A stretch of DNA of 64,000 bases from Arcobacter sp. (GTDB lineage Bacteria; Campylobacterota; Campylobacteria; Campylobacterales; Arcobacteraceae): the NCBI GenBank assembly GCA_002869565.1, contig PKUJ01000011.1, positions 124,001 through 188,000 on the forward strand. Reading direction: 5' to 3'. Made by a program: the position numbers and the translations under genes. Shown here piece by piece: positions 55,507 through 62,779 of this stretch; positions within the stretch are counted from its first letter, which is position 1; each line of letters begins with the position of its first letter. The notes beneath the pieces were generated by a model. The model was given only the letters and a program-made list of their open reading frames with translations. It did not search any database and was not told the origin of the DNA.

Positions 55507-57651
55507 TTACAGTTTCTTCATTTTTAATCTAAGAGAATTAACTACAACTGTTACTGAGCTAAAACTCATAGCAATTCCTGCATACATAGGGGATAACATT
55601 ATTCCAAAGAATGGATATAAAATTCCTGCAGCAATTGGTATTCCTAAAGTATTATATCCAAAAGCCCAAAAAAGATTTTGTTTTACTATCTTCATAGTCT
55701 CTATAGATAAATTAATACTTTTTATTACAGAATTTAATTCATTGTTAATAAGTACAATATCTCCCGCATCTTTACTTATATCAGCTCCTGAATTTAAGGT
55801 AATACCAATATCCGCTTGTTTAATAGATGGTGCGTCATTTACTCCATCTCCAATGAACATAACTTTTGCTTCTTTTTGCAGTCTTTTAATTACTTCATAT
55901 TTCTCAGTTGGGATTACTTGGGCATAAACTTCATTTATATTGAGTTTTTTAGCAATTTTAGAAGCTGTTATTTCATTATCTCCTGTTAGAAGAACTGCTT
56001 TGATTCCAATGTTTTTTAGGTTTTTTATGACTTCTATCGCCTCTTCTTTTAGTTCATCTTCTAAAGAGAATGAACCAATTGTCTCTTTATCAATTGCTAC
56101 TAATATCACACCATTAGAAAGTTCAAGTTCTTTTTCATAAAAATTTAAATGTTTTTCTAAAATTGAAACTTGATTATCTTCTAGAAGTTTTTTATTGCCT
56201 AATAAGTATTCTATATTATCAATAGAGACTTTTATTCCATGTCCTGGGATAATTTCTATATTTTCTATTTTTTCATCACAACTTATATTTTTATTTTCTA
56301 TAAATTTGACAATTGCTTTAGAGATAGGATGTTCACTATATTTTTCAATAGAAGCAATTCTTTTAAAATATTCTTCTTTTATATCTGTTTTTGTTACAGA
56401 AATATTCCCTTTAGTTAGTGTTCCTGTTTTATCAAATACAGCATATTTTATCTCTTTTATTTGTTCTAAGATTTCAGGATTTTTAATTAAAATTCCTTCT
56501 TTCGCCCCACGACTAACAGAACTTACTATTGCAATAGGCGTTGCTAGTCCTAATGCACAAGGACAAGAGATGATAAGAACACTGATACTTGCAATAATTG
56601 CATTTTGTAAATCACCAATAAAAAATCCCCACACTATAAAAGTAAGAATTGATATGATAATTACTGTAGGTACAAAAATATTGGCAATTTTATCTGCAAA
56701 CCTACTAATAGGTATTTGTTTACTTTGTGCAGATTTTAAAAGAGTTATGATTTTTGATAAAGTTGTATCTTTTGATTCTTTTGTAACTTTAAGTGTTATA
56801 ACACCATTTGTATTTAATGTTCCAGCAAGGACTTCATCTCCTTCTTGTTTAAAAACTGGAAGTGATTCTCCTGTTATCATTGACGTATTGATATCTGCAT
56901 TTCCTTCTATAATTAGACCGTCAACAGGTATTTTTTCACCTATTTTAACTAAAACACTATCACCTAATTTTAAATCTTTAACTAAAACAGTTTTTATTTG
57001 CTTGTTTTCATCCATTACATTTGCATTTTCAGGTGCTAAACTCATAAGTTTTTTTAAAAAATCACTTGCTTTTTGTTTTGAATTTTCTTCTAAAAATCTT
57101 CCTAGGATTATAAAACTGATAATAACAGCGGCTCCATCAAAATAGATAAATCTTAAATGTTCAGGGAATAAAGAAGGAAAAAAAACAACAAAAGTTGAAT
57201 AAAAATAAGCAGCACTAGTTCCAATAGCTACTAAAACATTCATATCATAGTTTTTATTTGCTACTGCTTTATATGCAAGTTTGTAAAATCTTGCTCCACA
57301 ATAAAATTGTATTATAGAAGCTAAAACAAATATAATATAAGTATTTAAAGTTTTTTCAAAAATATTAGAAAAGGCTAAAATAAAAATTGCGATAGTAATA
57401 GATATTGAAGTAATAAAAAGTTTTTTTAATTCTTTGAAACTTTTTAATTGCTCTTCTTCAAGTGCTTTTGTATCTTCTTCAACCTTGTAGCCAAGTTTTT
57501 CGATTTGTGAAATTAACTTTTCTCTTGAGAAAAGTTTTGAATCAATTTGAAATTCACCCTCACTAGAAGCAAAACTTACCTTAGTTTTTAGTACGCCTTT
57601 TTGTCTATTTAAAAACTTTTCAATACCATTGGAACAGTTAACACAAGTCAT
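55507..57651 (-). CDS. copA: CopA-type Cu(+) P1B-type ATPase (start region broken)
   Basis: A 714-residue P-type ATPase: an N-terminal HMA domain with GMTCVNCSNG, eight membrane segments, the CPC metal site in SISVLIISCPCALGLATP, the phosphorylation motif DKTGTLTKG, HP-loop motif SEHPISKAIV and GDGVNDAPSIKQADIG. CPC with late Asn and Ser-rich helices fits Cu(I) export. The natural ATG is at 57684, 33 nt upstream, but codon 3 there is TAA, so this shorter frame from ATG 57651 (preceded by no clear ribosome site) would be all that can be made. Confidence 0.88.
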   Translation of the reverse strand: MTCVNCSNGIEKFLNRQKGVLKTKVSFASSEGEFQIDSKLFSREKLISQIEKLGYKVEEDTKALEEEQLKSFKELKKLFITSISITIAIFILAFSNIFEKTLNTYIIFVLASIIQFYCGARFYKLAYKAVANKNYDMNVLVAIGTSAAYFYSTFVVFFPSLFPEHLRFIYFDGAAVIISFIILGRFLEENSKQKASDFLKKLMSLAPENANVMDENKQIKTVLVKDLKLGDSVLVKIGEKIPVDGLIIEGNADINTSMITGESLPVFKQEGDEVLAGTLNTNGVITLKVTKESKDTTLSKIITLLKSAQSKQIPISRFADKIANIFVPTVIIISILTFIVWGFFIGDLQNAIIASISVLIISCPCALGLATPIAIVSSVSRGAKEGILIKNPEILEQIKEIKYAVFDKTGTLTKGNISVTKTDIKEEYFKRIASIEKYSEHPISKAIVKFIENKNISCDEKIENIEIIPGHGIKVSIDNIEYLLGNKKLLEDNQVSILEKHLNFYEKELELSNGVILVAIDKETIGSFSLEDELKEEAIEVIKNLKNIGIKAVLLTGDNEITASKIAKKLNINEVYAQVIPTEKYEVIKRLQKEAKVMFIGDGVNDAPSIKQADIGITLNSGADISKDAGDIVLINNELNSVIKSINLSIETMKIVKQNLFWAFGYNTLGIPIAAGILYPFFGIMLSPMYAGIAMSFSSVTVVVNSLRLKMKKL

Positions 57652-57684
57652 CCCCGATATATTGAGATTTATTTTTTATGTCAT
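57652..57684 (-). other. 5' remnant of copA with nonsense codon at position 3
   Basis: ATG at 57684-57682 follows AAAGGAG at ideal spacing and lies 2 bp after the arsR-type stop. The frame reads Met-Thr-stop-Lys-Ile-Asn-Leu-Asn-Ile-Ser-Gly and runs directly into GMTCVNC, the correct first strand of an HMA domain. A single change (for example GAA to TAA at 57678-57676) explains it. Confidence 0.85.
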
Positions 57685-57686
57685 TT

Positions 57687-58043
57687 TTACTCCTTTTTTT
57701 CATTGAGTAAGACATTTAACAATTCTTTTATATACACATCTTTTATATAGTAAAAAGACATTTTTTTATCTTTTTTAAAATCTACAATTCCATATTTTCT
57801 TAAAACTTTTAGTTGATGAGATACATGTGATTGAGGTAGTTCTAAAACATTTACCATTTCTCCCACACAAATTTCATAATCCAATAGTGCATATAGAATT
57901 TTTACTCTAGTTGAATCACTTAATGCTTTAAATACATTAGATATTTCTAAGAGTTTATTTTCATTTGGTAAATTATCTTGTATATCATTAAGATAACTTA
58001 CCCCCTCACAACAAGAACGAATTAGTTTTTTTGACTTTTTCAT
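57687..58043 (-). CDS. ArsR/SmtB-family metal-responsive repressor
   Basis: A 118-residue winged-helix repressor: FKALSDSTRVKILYALL, then helix alpha-3 with EICVGEM and the recognition helix LPQSHVSHQLKVLRKYG. Candidate metal ligands are the Cys pair near the N-terminus (RSCCEG) and Cys in EICVGEM, as in CadC/ArsR-type sensors. It sits between copZ and copA (2-bp gaps on both sides), so it probably represses this operon through the CATATG repeats upstream of copZ. Confidence 0.9.
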   Translation of the reverse strand: MKKSKKLIRSCCEGVSYLNDIQDNLPNENKLLEISNVFKALSDSTRVKILYALLDYEICVGEMVNVLELPQSHVSHQLKVLRKYGIVDFKKDKKMSFYYIKDVYIKELLNVLLNEKKE

Positions 58044-58045
58044 TA

Positions 58046-58249
58046 CTATTTTATAATCTCAAATCCAAGTTCTGCCATCTCTTTTTTAAACTCATTCTCT
58101 TGTTCATCATCTTTTATTTCAACAATAACTTCTTTTGGAGTTGTTTCTAAGTTTACTTCAATCTTACCAAAACTATCTTCTAATGAAACTTTTATTAAAT
58201 TTGCACAACTTCCGCAGGCTATATTATTTGCTTTAAATGTTTTTTTCAT
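58046..58249 (-). CDS. copZ: Small HMA-domain copper chaperone (CopZ-like)
   Basis: A 67-residue HMA domain with the metal site IACGSCANLIK (Cys-Gly-Ser-Cys), a variant of the usual MxCxxC, and the beta-alpha-beta pattern of CopZ. It would deliver Cu(I) to CopA. It is first in the copZ-arsR-copA operon; the promoter and operator lie immediately upstream. Confidence 0.85.
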   Translation of the reverse strand: MKKTFKANNIACGSCANLIKVSLEDSFGKIEVNLETTPKEVIVEIKDDEQENEFKKEMAELGFEIIK

Positions 58250-58262
58250 ATTAAAAACCTTT

Positions 58263-58301
58263 CATATGATATATTTTACATATGAAAATTATATCATATG
58301 T
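58263..58301. promoter_or_regulatory. Triple CATATG operator upstream of copZ
   Basis: CATATG occurs at 58263-58268, 58279-58284 and 58295-58300, a constant 16-bp period. Neighbouring copies form inverted repeats: TTCATATG with CATATGAA, and ACATATGA (58278-58285) with TCATATGT (58294-58301). ArsR/SmtB repressors bind ATATGA-type inverted repeats, so this is the likely operator of the operon's own repressor. Confidence 0.6.
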
Positions 58302-58375
58302 AAAAATTATTGTCAAAAATTTGATTTAGAGGCAGTTCTATATACATTACACGTAAAATTTACTATACTTACAAG

Positions 58376-59035
58376 ATGAAAATATTACTATTAGAAGATG
58401 ATACTTTATTAAATGAAATCATTGAAGAATTTTTAGAAGAACTTGATTATGATGTGGTTTCAACCTATGATGGACAAGAGGCCTTAGAAGCTATATATGA
58501 GGATGCCTTTGATTTATTACTTCTTGATGTAAATGTACCTTCTTTGAATGGTTTTGATTTGTTAGAAGGATTAAAAAAGAATAGTATCGATATTCCTACT
58601 ATATTTATAACTTCTCTTCATAGTTCTAATGATATGGAAAAAGGTTTTAATTCAGGAGCGGATGATTATATTAAAAAACCTTTTCATTTAAGTGAATTGG
58701 AATTAAGAATAAACAATATAAAAAGACTTAGGCAAATTGAGAGTTCAGGGCTTGTAAAATTGAGTGATGAGGTTTCATATAATCATGACACAAAATATAT
58801 TACAGTAGAGAATATTGAGACTCATTTATCCAAAACAGAAGCAAAAGTTTTTGAGTATTTTATAAAAAATAGAAATAAATCAATCTCTATAGAAGAAATA
58901 TCCTTAAACAACTGGATTTATGATGAGGTTCCAACTGCAACCACTATTAGAACCTATATAAAAAACTTACGAAAAATATTAGGTAAAGATAGAATTACAA
59001 CAATTAAATCAATTGGATATAAACTAAACCTTTAG
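58376..59035 (+). CDS. OmpR-family response regulator (RR2)
   Basis: A 219-residue regulator with phospho-acceptor Asp in LLLLDVNVPSLNGFDLL, Lys in IKKPF and a winged-helix domain nearly identical to that of RR1 (SIEEISLNNWIYDE, TATTIRTYIKNLRKILGKD). It is divergent from copZ and overlaps the 3' end of HK2 by 4 bp tail to tail. It is a recent duplicate of RR1 and probably recognises similar sites. Confidence 0.91.
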   Translation: MKILLLEDDTLLNEIIEEFLEELDYDVVSTYDGQEALEAIYEDAFDLLLLDVNVPSLNGFDLLEGLKKNSIDIPTIFITSLHSSNDMEKGFNSGADDYIKKPFHLSELELRINNIKRLRQIESSGLVKLSDEVSYNHDTKYITVENIETHLSKTEAKVFEYFIKNRNKSISIEEISLNNWIYDEVPTATTIRTYIKNLRKILGKDRITTIKSIGYKLNL

Positions 59036-60189
59036 AATGTTATAGTAAAAGTAGTACCTTCATTTTCAACTGATTGAACATTAATTTTTATATTATAAGT
59101 TTGGCAGATGTGATAAGCGATATTAAGCCCTATTCCAAAACCACCTTGATCTTTTGTAGCTCTATAGTATCTGTTGAAAATATCATTTAATAGTTCTTTT
59201 TTAATACCAATTCCTGTGTCTTTTATAATAAGTGTTCTATTTTTTAATTCTAAATGAATCTCTCCACCTATTTTATTATATTTGATTGCATTTGATATTA
59301 TGTTATTAAAAAGTCTTATAAAATTTTCTTTATCTATTTCAAATTTGGTCTCTTCAATATCAGAGGAAATAGTTAGTTTTTTCTTTAACGCAAAGGCTTC
59401 AAAATATTCCAATTGTTCTTCAATGATTTTATCTAATTGCAAAATCATTGGTGCTGGTTCTTTTTTATTCTCTTGTAAAAATAGATAAACTAAGTCTTTA
59501 TAAATTTCAGAAATTCTTTTTGCACTTAGATTAATTCTTTGCATATTCTTTTGGGTTAAAGCTGAATCTTTTCCTGTACTCATAAGAATTGCTGTAATTG
59601 GAGTATTCAATTCATGAGTAGTATCTTTTATAAAGTTATTGAGTTTTCTTCTTTCATTTATTATGGGTGCTAAAAATAAATCAGCAAGGTAATATCCTAT
59701 GATAGCAATGATTGAATAGATAACTACAAAATAGAAAATAATCTTTTCTATAAGTGTAGTGATTTTATCTTGGAATATATTTTCTCTAATAGCAATATGA
59801 TAAACACCTAAATGGCCTCTTGGTGTTCCATCAACGAGAATAAAACTATCATCAACTTTTTGTATTTTTTTTGTTAAATCAATACTTTCATTTATATTTC
59901 CAGCAACTTTTACATGATTTTTATTATATAAAGCATAATCATATTTTATGTAACTTGCTAATTTTGTGGTATTAATTGTAAGGTCTGACATATGGGCATA
60001 GATAATACTAGAGGAGATTTTCGATGCAACATTTTTCATATTTGAAGTTAATAAATCATACTGTAATTTAGATTCTATTTTATAAAAAAGCCAAAAAATG
60101 ACTAATAAGAGTATTAATGATGAGCCTAAAAAAAGCCCTAAGAATCTAAAAAAAGTTCTTTTTTCACTTCCTGTTAAATCTATAACCAA
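59032..60189 (-). CDS. Sensor histidine kinase of the metal island (HK2)
   Basis: A kinase of about 385 residues, paralogous to HK1: two transmembrane helices (LILLLVIFWLFYKI; IIFYFVVIYSIIAIIGYYLA) flanking a small periplasmic sensor, HisKA FIKDTTHELNTPITAIL, and HATPase (NNIISNAIKYNK, DTGIGI, GGFGIGLNI). It is co-transcribed with RR3, overlapping it by about 26 bp. Its TTG start (60189) abuts GGAG with no spacer, while ATA 60183 lies 6 nt after it, the same layout as HK1. Confidence 0.9.
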   Translation of the reverse strand: MVIDLTGSEKRTFFRFLGLFLGSSLILLLVIFWLFYKIESKLQYDLLTSNMKNVASKISSSIIYAHMSDLTINTTKLASYIKYDYALYNKNHVKVAGNINESIDLTKKIQKVDDSFILVDGTPRGHLGVYHIAIRENIFQDKITTLIEKIIFYFVVIYSIIAIIGYYLADLFLAPIINERRKLNNFIKDTTHELNTPITAILMSTGKDSALTQKNMQRINLSAKRISEIYKDLVYLFLQENKKEPAPMILQLDKIIEEQLEYFEAFALKKKLTISSDIEETKFEIDKENFIRLFNNIISNAIKYNKIGGEIHLELKNRTLIIKDTGIGIKKELLNDIFNRYYRATKDQGGFGIGLNIAYHICQTYNIKINVQSVENEGTTFTITF

Positions 60190-60823
60190 CTCCTTTAATA
60201 GTCTCTATATACTCTTCTCCGATGATTTTTCTAATATTTTTTATGTATGTTCGTATAGTTGAAGAAGTTGGGGCTCCTTCATAAGACCAAATATTTGAGG
60301 AAAGTTCATCTTGGGAAATACATCTATTTTTATTATTTAAAAGATACTTTAAAATTTGCGCTTCTTTTAGCGGAAGTTTTGTTTTAATAGAGTCAAAATC
60401 TATATAATTTAGCTTTGCATTAAATTTGATATGTTCATCTATGATTAGTTCATCTTCTTCTAAATGAAGAAGTCTTTTTATATTGTTTATTCTAAGTTCT
60501 AACTCTTTTAACTCAAAAGGTTTTTTTAGATAATCATCTGCTCCAGCTTTAAAGCCTTCTTCTATATCTTCAACAGAATTTAAAGAAGTGATAAAAATTG
60601 CAGGTGTTGTAATATTGTTATCACGTAAATTTTTTAAAAATTCAAAACCAGTGATATTTGGGACATTTACATCTAGGATCATTAAGTCGAAGTGTTCATC
60701 ATATATAACTTCACTAGCTTTCATTCCATCGAATACACAGACAACCTCATAGTCTAAAGATTGTAAGAATTCTTCTATTATTTCATTTAGTATTAAATCG
60801 TCTTCAAGGAGTAATATTTTCAT
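60164..60823 (-). CDS. OmpR-family response regulator (RR3), partner of HK2
   Basis: A 219-residue regulator: receiver Asp in LMILDVNVPNITGFEFL, Lys in LKKPF, winged helix (SQDELSSNIWSYEG; STIRTYIKNIRKIIGEE). It is more diverged from RR1 and RR2 than they are from each other. ATG 60823 is chosen because all paralogues start MKILLLEDD there. It is divergent from hvfA, whose promoter holds a weaker version of the 11-bp box. Confidence 0.91.
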   Translation of the reverse strand: MKILLLEDDLILNEIIEEFLQSLDYEVVCVFDGMKASEVIYDEHFDLMILDVNVPNITGFEFLKNLRDNNITTPAIFITSLNSVEDIEEGFKAGADDYLKKPFELKELELRINNIKRLLHLEEDELIIDEHIKFNAKLNYIDFDSIKTKLPLKEAQILKYLLNNKNRCISQDELSSNIWSYEGAPTSSTIRTYIKNIRKIIGEEYIETIKGVGYRFNRK

Positions 60824-60857
60824 AAATAATAGTATATCATATAAAAAAATAAATAGT

Positions 60858-60875
60858 CCCCACACTTGCTACACA
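60858..60875 (+). promoter_or_regulatory. Degenerate metal-regulon box in the RR3/hvfA promoter
   Basis: CCCCACA (60858-60864) and CTACACA (60869-60875) are 11 bp apart and share the CCACACTT core of the other boxes, though the second half-site is weak. It lies in the 113-bp divergent gap, about 60 bp before the hvfA start, and could be the RR3 site. Confidence 0.4.
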
Positions 60876-60936
60876 ATGACTTAACATTAAATTATTAAAA
60901 TTTCGATATTCTTACAAAAAATAAAAGGAAAAGACA

Positions 60937-61254
60937 ATGAAAAATACAAAAATTAAATTAGCAGGAATTCTTTTAGGAGCTGCATTAGCAAGTACAGGAG
61001 CATATGCAGGAAGTGGTTCATGTGGAGCTGGTAAATGTGGTGGTGACATGAAAAAAGTAGAAAAGAAAGCTGATGGTTCATGTGGTGCTGGTAAATGTGG
61101 TTCTGATATGAAAAAAATGAAAAAAGCAGATGGTTCATGTGGAGCTGGTAAATGTGGTGGCGATATGAAGAAAAAAGATAAAATGAAAAAAGCAGATGGT
61201 TCATGTGGAGCTGGTAAATGTGGTGGCGACATGAAGAAAAAAGATTCTAAATAA
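60937..61254 (+). CDS. hvfA: HvfA-like RiPP metallophore precursor with four SCGAGKCG repeats
   Basis: A 105-residue secreted precursor. A Sec signal peptide (LAGILLGAALASTGAYA) is followed by four copies of a unit whose core is SCGAGKCGGDMKK, separated by Lys-rich spacers; eight cysteines in all. Precursors of the HvfA/bufferin class carry repeated GKCG motifs whose cysteines are converted by a DUF692 enzyme into oxazolone/thioamide or thiooxazole groups that bind copper. The next two genes encode just those enzymes. AAAAGGA precedes the ATG. The exact modification here is inferred. Confidence 0.88.
   Translation: MKNTKIKLAGILLGAALASTGAYAGSGSCGAGKCGGDMKKVEKKADGSCGAGKCGSDMKKMKKADGSCGAGKCGGDMKKKDKMKKADGSCGAGKCGGDMKKKDSK
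61014..61245 (+). repeat. Tandem core-peptide repeats inside hvfA
   Basis: Four near-identical DNA units of about 40 bp begin with GGTTCATGTGGAGCTGGTAA or a one-base variant, near 61014, 61074, 61131 and 61197. The third and fourth are almost identical, pointing to recent unit duplication. The spacers differ in length by whole codons. Confidence 0.85.
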
Positions 61255-61272
61255 AAAGTTTGAAAGAGATTT

Positions 61273-62094
61273 ATGATAAACGTTAAGGGTTGTGGTTTAG
61301 GTTTAAGAAGTGATTTTTTATTAGATGTAAAGGAGAGTAATTTTCAACCAGATTGGTGGGAAGTTACTCCTGAAAATTGGATGTTTATGCCAAAAATCTA
61401 TGAAAAAGCCTTTGAAGAGGCAGTCTTTTCAAAACCAACAGTAGCCCATGGTTTATCATTATCTATCGGATCTGCTGACAAACTTAATAGAAAGTTTGTC
61501 AAACAGATAAAAACATTTTTAGATAGATACAATATCGAATATTATTCTGAGCATCTCTCTTTCTCCTCTTTAGATAATAAACAGTCTTACGAACTTTTAC
61601 CAGTTCCTATGACAAAAAAGATGGTAAATATTATCAGTGATAGAGTTAAAGAAGTTGAGGATATTATTCAAAGAAATCTTATTTTAGAAAATGCAACTTA
61701 TTATTATGTACCCTATTCTGAGATGGCTGAGGTTGATTTTATAAATGAAGTGTTAGAAAAATCAGGTGCAAAGATGCTTTTAGATGTAAATAATGTATTT
61801 GTAAATTCTGTAAATCACTCTTTTAAAGCTAGAAAATTTATTGATGAAATTGATAAAAGTAAAGTTGCTTACATGCATATGGCAGGACACTATTTTGATG
61901 AAGAAGCAAAAATGAAAATTGATTCTCATGGTATGCCAATATGTTCTGGTGTATGGAAACTTTTAGAGTATACTTTAAAACAATTAAATGCTCCGGTTAT
62001 GATAGAAAGAGATAATAATATCCCTCCTTTGGATGTTTTAGCTGCCGAGTACAAACAGATGAAAAAGATTGTTAAAAGAGTTCAAAATGCTTAG
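61273..62094 (+). CDS. hvfB: DUF692 multinuclear non-haem iron oxidative enzyme (HvfB/BufB-like)
   Basis: A 273-residue TIM-barrel enzyme of the MNIO family (formerly UPF0276). All family landmarks are present: GCGLGLR, WWEVTPENWM, VAHGLSLSIGS, SEHLSF, LENATYY, LLDVNNVFVNSVNH, MHMAGHY, DSHG and MIERDNNIPPLDVL. The His, Asp and Glu residues in these motifs bind two or three irons. It oxidises cysteines in the adjacent precursor with O2. It starts 18 bp after hvfA. Confidence 0.93.
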   Translation: MINVKGCGLGLRSDFLLDVKESNFQPDWWEVTPENWMFMPKIYEKAFEEAVFSKPTVAHGLSLSIGSADKLNRKFVKQIKTFLDRYNIEYYSEHLSFSSLDNKQSYELLPVPMTKKMVNIISDRVKEVEDIIQRNLILENATYYYVPYSEMAEVDFINEVLEKSGAKMLLDVNNVFVNSVNHSFKARKFIDEIDKSKVAYMHMAGHYFDEEAKMKIDSHGMPICSGVWKLLEYTLKQLNAPVMIERDNNIPPLDVLAAEYKQMKKIVKRVQNA

Positions 62095-62779
62095 TAAAAC
62101 AGAAGAAAAAAGCATTGAAAAAAGATTTTTAGATAATCTTATAAATCAAGATGAAAAAGTTGAAAATAGTGCTATAAAAGTATATCAAAGACTTGTATTA
62201 AGTAGGTTTTTGGATGTTCTTGAAAATAGTTTCCCTCTTTTAAAAAAACAAATATCTGAAAATAGTTTTGAAAAATCTGTTATAAAATTTATGAAAGATA
62301 CGCCCTCCACTCCTTTTGTCTGGCAGATTCCAAATGACTATAGAAAGTTTGTAAAAAGGAATAAGATTTTTAAGAATAAAAAATATTTGTATGAACTTCT
62401 ATACTATGATTGGATAGAAATTGAAATTTACATGAAAGAGTATAAGTTCAAAAAACAAAAAAAGTTTTCATATAAAGAGATTTATACTTTATCTAAAAGT
62501 GCAAGAATCAAGAACTTTAAGTATGATATTATAAATAGTGATTATAAAAACAAAAGAGAAAACTTTTTAGTGATTTATTATGATTTTATTACAGATGAAG
62601 TTGTATTTAGAGAAATCAATCAGCTTATTTATGTACTTTTAGGAAATTTGAACAAGAAAGAATCTCTAGGTGAAGTTTTAAAAAATTTGTGCCATGAAAA
62701 TGAGATAAATTTCAAAGAAGCAAAAGCTCTTTTGAGAGAACCTTTGGAAGAACTATTTTCAAATAAAGTTTTTATTTAA
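62087..62779 (+). CDS. hvfC: DUF2063-type partner protein (HvfC/BufC-like)
   Basis: A 230-residue protein whose N-terminal region (YQRLVLSRFLDVLENSFPLLKK) is the DUF2063/putative DNA-binding domain of MNIO partner proteins; such proteins bind the precursor and bring it to the enzyme. The C-terminal half has a winged-helix-like region. It overlaps hvfB by 8 bp (ATG 62087) and converges on hemD with another 8-bp overlap. No DoxX-like fourth gene (HvfD) follows. Confidence 0.85.
   Translation: MLSKTEEKSIEKRFLDNLINQDEKVENSAIKVYQRLVLSRFLDVLENSFPLLKKQISENSFEKSVIKFMKDTPSTPFVWQIPNDYRKFVKRNKIFKNKKYLYELLYYDWIEIEIYMKEYKFKKQKKFSYKEIYTLSKSARIKNFKYDIINSDYKNKRENFLVIYYDFITDEVVFREINQLIYVLLGNLNKKESLGEVLKNLCHENEINFKEAKALLREPLEELFSNKVFI

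Noticed and set aside
56195-57145. A 316-codon plus-strand frame opposite copA
   Set aside because: The minus-strand P-type ATPase has all catalytic motifs; the opposite frame is hydrophobic noise from AT-rich codons.
60912-61232. Long minus-strand frames with Pro/His repeats opposite hvfA
   Set aside because: They are shadows of the hvfA tandem repeats and have no ribosome site; the plus-strand frame has a signal peptide and lies in an operon.
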